A stretch of 34,293 nucleotides of DNA, taken from NCBI RefSeq assembly GCF_000308455.1, contig NZ_BAFP01000131.1, forward strand, positions 1-34,293. The letters run 5' to 3'. The position numbers were made by a program, and so were the translations under genes. The notes beneath the pieces were generated by a model. It worked only from the letters and a program-made list of their open reading frames with translations, was not told the DNA's origin and searched no databases. The stretch comes from Nocardia abscessus NBRC 100374 (GTDB taxonomy: Bacteria > Actinomycetota > Actinomycetes > Mycobacteriales > Mycobacteriaceae). Shown here in pieces: positions 32,615-34,293 of this stretch. Position 1 is the first letter of the stretch. Every line of letters begins with the position of its first letter.

Positions 32615-33169
32615 ATGTTCACCGAACTTCGCGATCAGGGCGGTACCCCGCTCGCGCATGTCACCGTGGCCCTCGGCTGGGATCCGGCCGCCCGCCCGCG
32701 CCTGTTCGGCCGGCGCGAAGAGACCGACCTCAACGTCGCTGCCCTGCTCTTCGCCGCGGACCGGCTGGTGGACGTCGTCTATCACGAGCAGCTCAGTTCC
32801 ACGGACGGGTCCGTGCGCCTGCACGGGGACAGCGTCACCGGAGAGGGCACGGACGACGACGAGATCATCAGCGTCGATCTGTCCCGGCTCGCCACGGAGG
32901 TCACGACCGTCCTGTTCCTCATCACCTCCTACACCGGCCGCACCTTCGATCGGATCGCGAACGCCTACTGCCGGGTGGTCGACACGGTGGGCCGTACCCA
33001 GCTCGCCCGGTACGACCTGACCGGCAGCGGTTCGCACACCGGTCTGGTGCTCGGCCGCGTGCGCCGCGCCGACGGTTCCTGGCGCTTCGACGGCGTCGGC
33101 GCGGGCCTGCAGGCGCGTCACCCGGTCGAGGCTGTTCCACAGCTCAGCGCCTACCTCGACCGGTCCTGA
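32615..33169 (+). CDS. TerD family protein
   Basis: This 184-residue protein matches the TerD/TerE group of calcium-binding stress proteins: VTVALGWDP, an acidic loop VTGEGTDDDEIISVDLSRL that contains likely calcium ligands, FDRIANAYCRVVD, RYDLTGSGSHTGLVLGRV and SWRFDGVGAG near the end. In other bacteria these belong to tellurite and membrane-stress systems, but no other ter gene is visible here. GAGGAG precedes ATG 32615; the open frame further upstream is not TerD-like. A UUCG-loop terminator overlaps its stop. Confidence 0.92.
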   Translation: MFTELRDQGGTPLAHVTVALGWDPAARPRLFGRREETDLNVAALLFAADRLVDVVYHEQLSSTDGSVRLHGDSVTGEGTDDDEIISVDLSRLATEVTTVLFLITSYTGRTFDRIANAYCRVVDTVGRTQLARYDLTGSGSHTGLVLGRVRRADGSWRFDGVGAGLQARHPVEAVPQLSAYLDRS

Positions 33170-33187
33170 CGCGACTTCGGTTGCGTC
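33168..33187 (+). terminator. UUCG-tetraloop hairpin behind the TerD gene
   Basis: GACGCGAC and GTTGCGTC form an 8-bp stem with one G-U pair around a TTCG loop, starting inside the TGA stop (33167-33169). The C(UUCG)G closing makes it very stable, although no T-run follows. Confidence 0.65.
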
Positions 33188-33318
33188 CCATCGGCTTCGG
33201 GGCGGATCGCGATTCCTGGTCGCGCGGCGGCCCCGTTCTCCGCCTCGGATACGACACCGGTCGGCGGTGTCCGATTGGAATCCGGACGCGCGGGTAGTCG
33301 CGGTGCAGGAGGTGTGAC

Positions 33319-33339
33319 ATGCCGAAGGAGATCTCATGA
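33319..33339 (+). CDS. Six-codon leader ORF coupled to the holin-like gene
   Basis: ATG 33319 opens a six-residue frame (MPKEIS) whose TGA (33337-33339) overlaps the ATG of the holin-like gene as ATGA. It has its own near-perfect ribosome-binding site AGGAGG at 33307-33312, six bases ahead. A second site AAGGAG inside the mini-frame serves the downstream gene. The same ATGA coupling joins the next two genes. Whether it is translated as a regulatory leader or merely supports re-initiation is unknown; chance is possible at this length. Confidence 0.4.
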   Translation: MPKEIS

Positions 33340-33752
33340 CCGAGACGACACAGACTCGCCCGCCGGCGAACTCACGGTCGGTCACCGAGCTGGTCGAGGA
33401 CGCCACAGCCCAGCTGTCCCGGCTCATCCGCGACGAACTTCAGCTCGCCCGCATCGAGATGCGGCAGAAGGGCAAACGGTTCGGCCGTGGAGCGGGCCTG
33501 GCGGGTGTCGCGGCGCTGCTGGCGTTCTACGGCGGGGCGGCGTTGATCGCCGCGGCGGTGCTCGGCCTCGCCGAGGTCCTGCCGGGCTGGGCGGCCGCAC
33601 TGATCGTCGCGGGCGCGCTGCTGGTGGTCGCGGCGATCCTCGGCCTGTCCGGGAAGAAGAGCGTGGAGCAGGCGAACCCACCGATACCGCAGGAGGCGGT
33701 CGAGGGCGTGCGCGAGGACATCGAGGCGATCAAGGACAGGAGGCGGGGATGA
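33336..33752 (+). CDS. Holin-like membrane protein (phage holin superfamily III type)
   Basis: This 138-residue protein matches the actinobacterial putative holin-superfamily/DUF1469-like group. It has an amphipathic N-terminal helix with SVTELVEDATAQLSRLIRDELQLARIEM, then two membrane helices (about residues 50-72 and 80-105: GLAGVAALLAFYGGAALIAAAVL and GWAAALIVAGALLVVAAILG), and a charged tail ending IEAIKDRRRG. It is not a real phage gene: it heads the common chromosomal set with DUF3618 and DUF4235, probably acting in envelope maintenance. Start ATG 33336 has AAGGAG upstream, and its stop overlaps the next start (ATGA). Confidence 0.9.
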   Translation: MTETTQTRPPANSRSVTELVEDATAQLSRLIRDELQLARIEMRQKGKRFGRGAGLAGVAALLAFYGGAALIAAAVLGLAEVLPGWAAALIVAGALLVVAAILGLSGKKSVEQANPPIPQEAVEGVREDIEAIKDRRRG

Positions 33753-34144
33753 GTGACAGCCGACCGGAGGCCGGGCAGCCCACCGACGACGTCGCGGCTC
33801 TGCGGCGCGATCGCGATCAGGCCAGAGCGGAACTCGGCAGGACGGTCGAACAGCTCGGCCACAAGCTCGACGTACCCGCGCGCAGCAAGGAGAAGGCGCA
33901 CGACGCCGTCGAGGCGACCCAGCACGCGGCGTCCGATGCGGCGCTGGCTGTCGCGGACAAAGCTCAGCAGGCCCGGACGGGTGCCGCGCACCTCGCCCAC
34001 CGGGTGGCGGCGGCGACACCGGAGCCGGTCGCCCTGCGCGGCAGGCAGGCCGGTGGCGCGCTGCGCGCCCACCCGATCCCGGCGGCCCTCGGCGCGGCGG
34101 TGCTGGCGGCGCTGGTGTGGCAGATCGTACGGAGGCGGCGATGA
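33749..34144 (+). CDS. DUF3618 membrane-anchored protein
   Basis: This 131-residue protein carries the DUF3618 pattern LRRDRDQARAELGRTVEQLGHKLDVPARSKEKA (about 19-50). A long Ala-rich charged helix that may form a coiled coil follows, then one C-terminal membrane helix (about 108-126, IPAALGAAVLAALVWQIV) ends in a basic RRRR tail. Function is unknown. It sits between the holin-like and DUF4235 genes with four-base ATGA overlaps on both sides, so the three proteins are probably made in fixed ratio and act together at the membrane. Confidence 0.9.
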   Translation: MSDSRPEAGQPTDDVAALRRDRDQARAELGRTVEQLGHKLDVPARSKEKAHDAVEATQHAASDAALAVADKAQQARTGAAHLAHRVAAATPEPVALRGRQAGGALRAHPIPAALGAAVLAALVWQIVRRRR

Positions 34145-34293
34145 AGACGCTCTACAAACCGCTCGGCTTGGCGATCAGCGTGCTCGGCGGCCTCGCGGCG
34201 AACGCCGTGTTCACCAAGGTGTGGACGCGGATCACGGGTGAAGAGCAGGCCCCCGCGTCGACCGCGCGGGATCATTCCTGGCGCGAGGTGCTG
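34141..34293 (+). CDS. DUF4235 membrane protein, partial
   Basis: Only the first 51 codons are in the window. The product begins MKTLYKPLGLAISVLGGLAANAVFTKVWTRITGEE, the usual opening of DUF4235 proteins, with one membrane helix at about residues 7-25. The start codon overlaps the DUF3618 stop (ATGA). The function is unknown; it always appears with holin-like and DUF3618 genes in actinobacteria. Confidence 0.88.
   Translation, partial: MKTLYKPLGLAISVLGGLAANAVFTKVWTRITGEEQAPASTARDHSWREVL

Noticed and set aside
33267..33297. A stress-sigma promoter (GGGTAG at 33292) before the holin-like operon
   Set aside because: No GTTT-like -35 lies at the needed 14-17 bp spacing.
33336..34293. Prophage remnant suggested by the holin-like gene
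   Set aside because: The holin-like, DUF3618 and DUF4235 genes are a standard chromosomal set in actinobacteria, and no other phage gene is present.

Overview
The window is high-GC actinobacterial DNA, most likely from Nocardia or a close mycolic-acid relative. Supporting signs are two F420-type PPOX flavoproteins, an RskA-like anti-sigma factor, a PucR/CdaR-type regulator, the holin-like/DUF3618/DUF4235 gene trio, frequent GTG starts and dense packing of genes on both strands. The genus is an inference from gene content. I see no rRNA, tRNA, CRISPR array, transposase or integrase.

1-9501 (minus): the first three modules (C-A-T, C-A-T, C-A-T) of a nonribosomal peptide synthetase that runs off the left edge. 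Its first condensation domain looks EntF-like, and the first adenylation pocket reads as a serine code. A 372-bp AT-richer leader with a strong imperfect inverted repeat lies upstream, followed by lnt (apolipoprotein N-acyltransferase). Behind lnt is about 1.65 kb in which I recognise no gene, but which carries a 111-bp sequence duplicated at a 126-bp period.

13.2-17.7 kb (minus): YtcJ-like amidohydrolase, a small ribbon-helix-helix protein, FxsA, and a NarL-type two-component pair. 17.8-32.3 kb is a run of short units that alternate in orientation. They are a TauE-like permease, a TetR regulator, the TldD/TldE peptidase pair, a PPOX protein, PadR facing a VOC protein, methionine aminopeptidase facing a small XRE regulator, a second PPOX protein, a broken epoxide hydrolase, a gamma-glutamylcyclotransferase-like protein, a PucR-type regulator facing a short homologue of its own N-terminal domain, a D-amino-acid oxidase, a small secreted protein, a YbdK-type carboxylate-amine ligase and an RskA-like anti-sigma factor. 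32.6-34.3 kb (plus): a TerD-family protein, then a tightly coupled envelope-type operon (tiny leader ORF, holin-like protein, DUF3618, DUF4235) that runs off the right edge.

The strongest regulatory signals are two divergent promoter regions. Between padR and the VOC gene, two near-identical palindromes flank two face-to-face promoters; each supplies the -35 of one promoter and covers the predicted start of the other. Between map and the XRE gene, three GGTAT...ATACC palindromes repeat every 28-29 bp. Convergent gene pairs are packed to within 18 bp or overlap, and several have their two stop codons inside a short inverted repeat.
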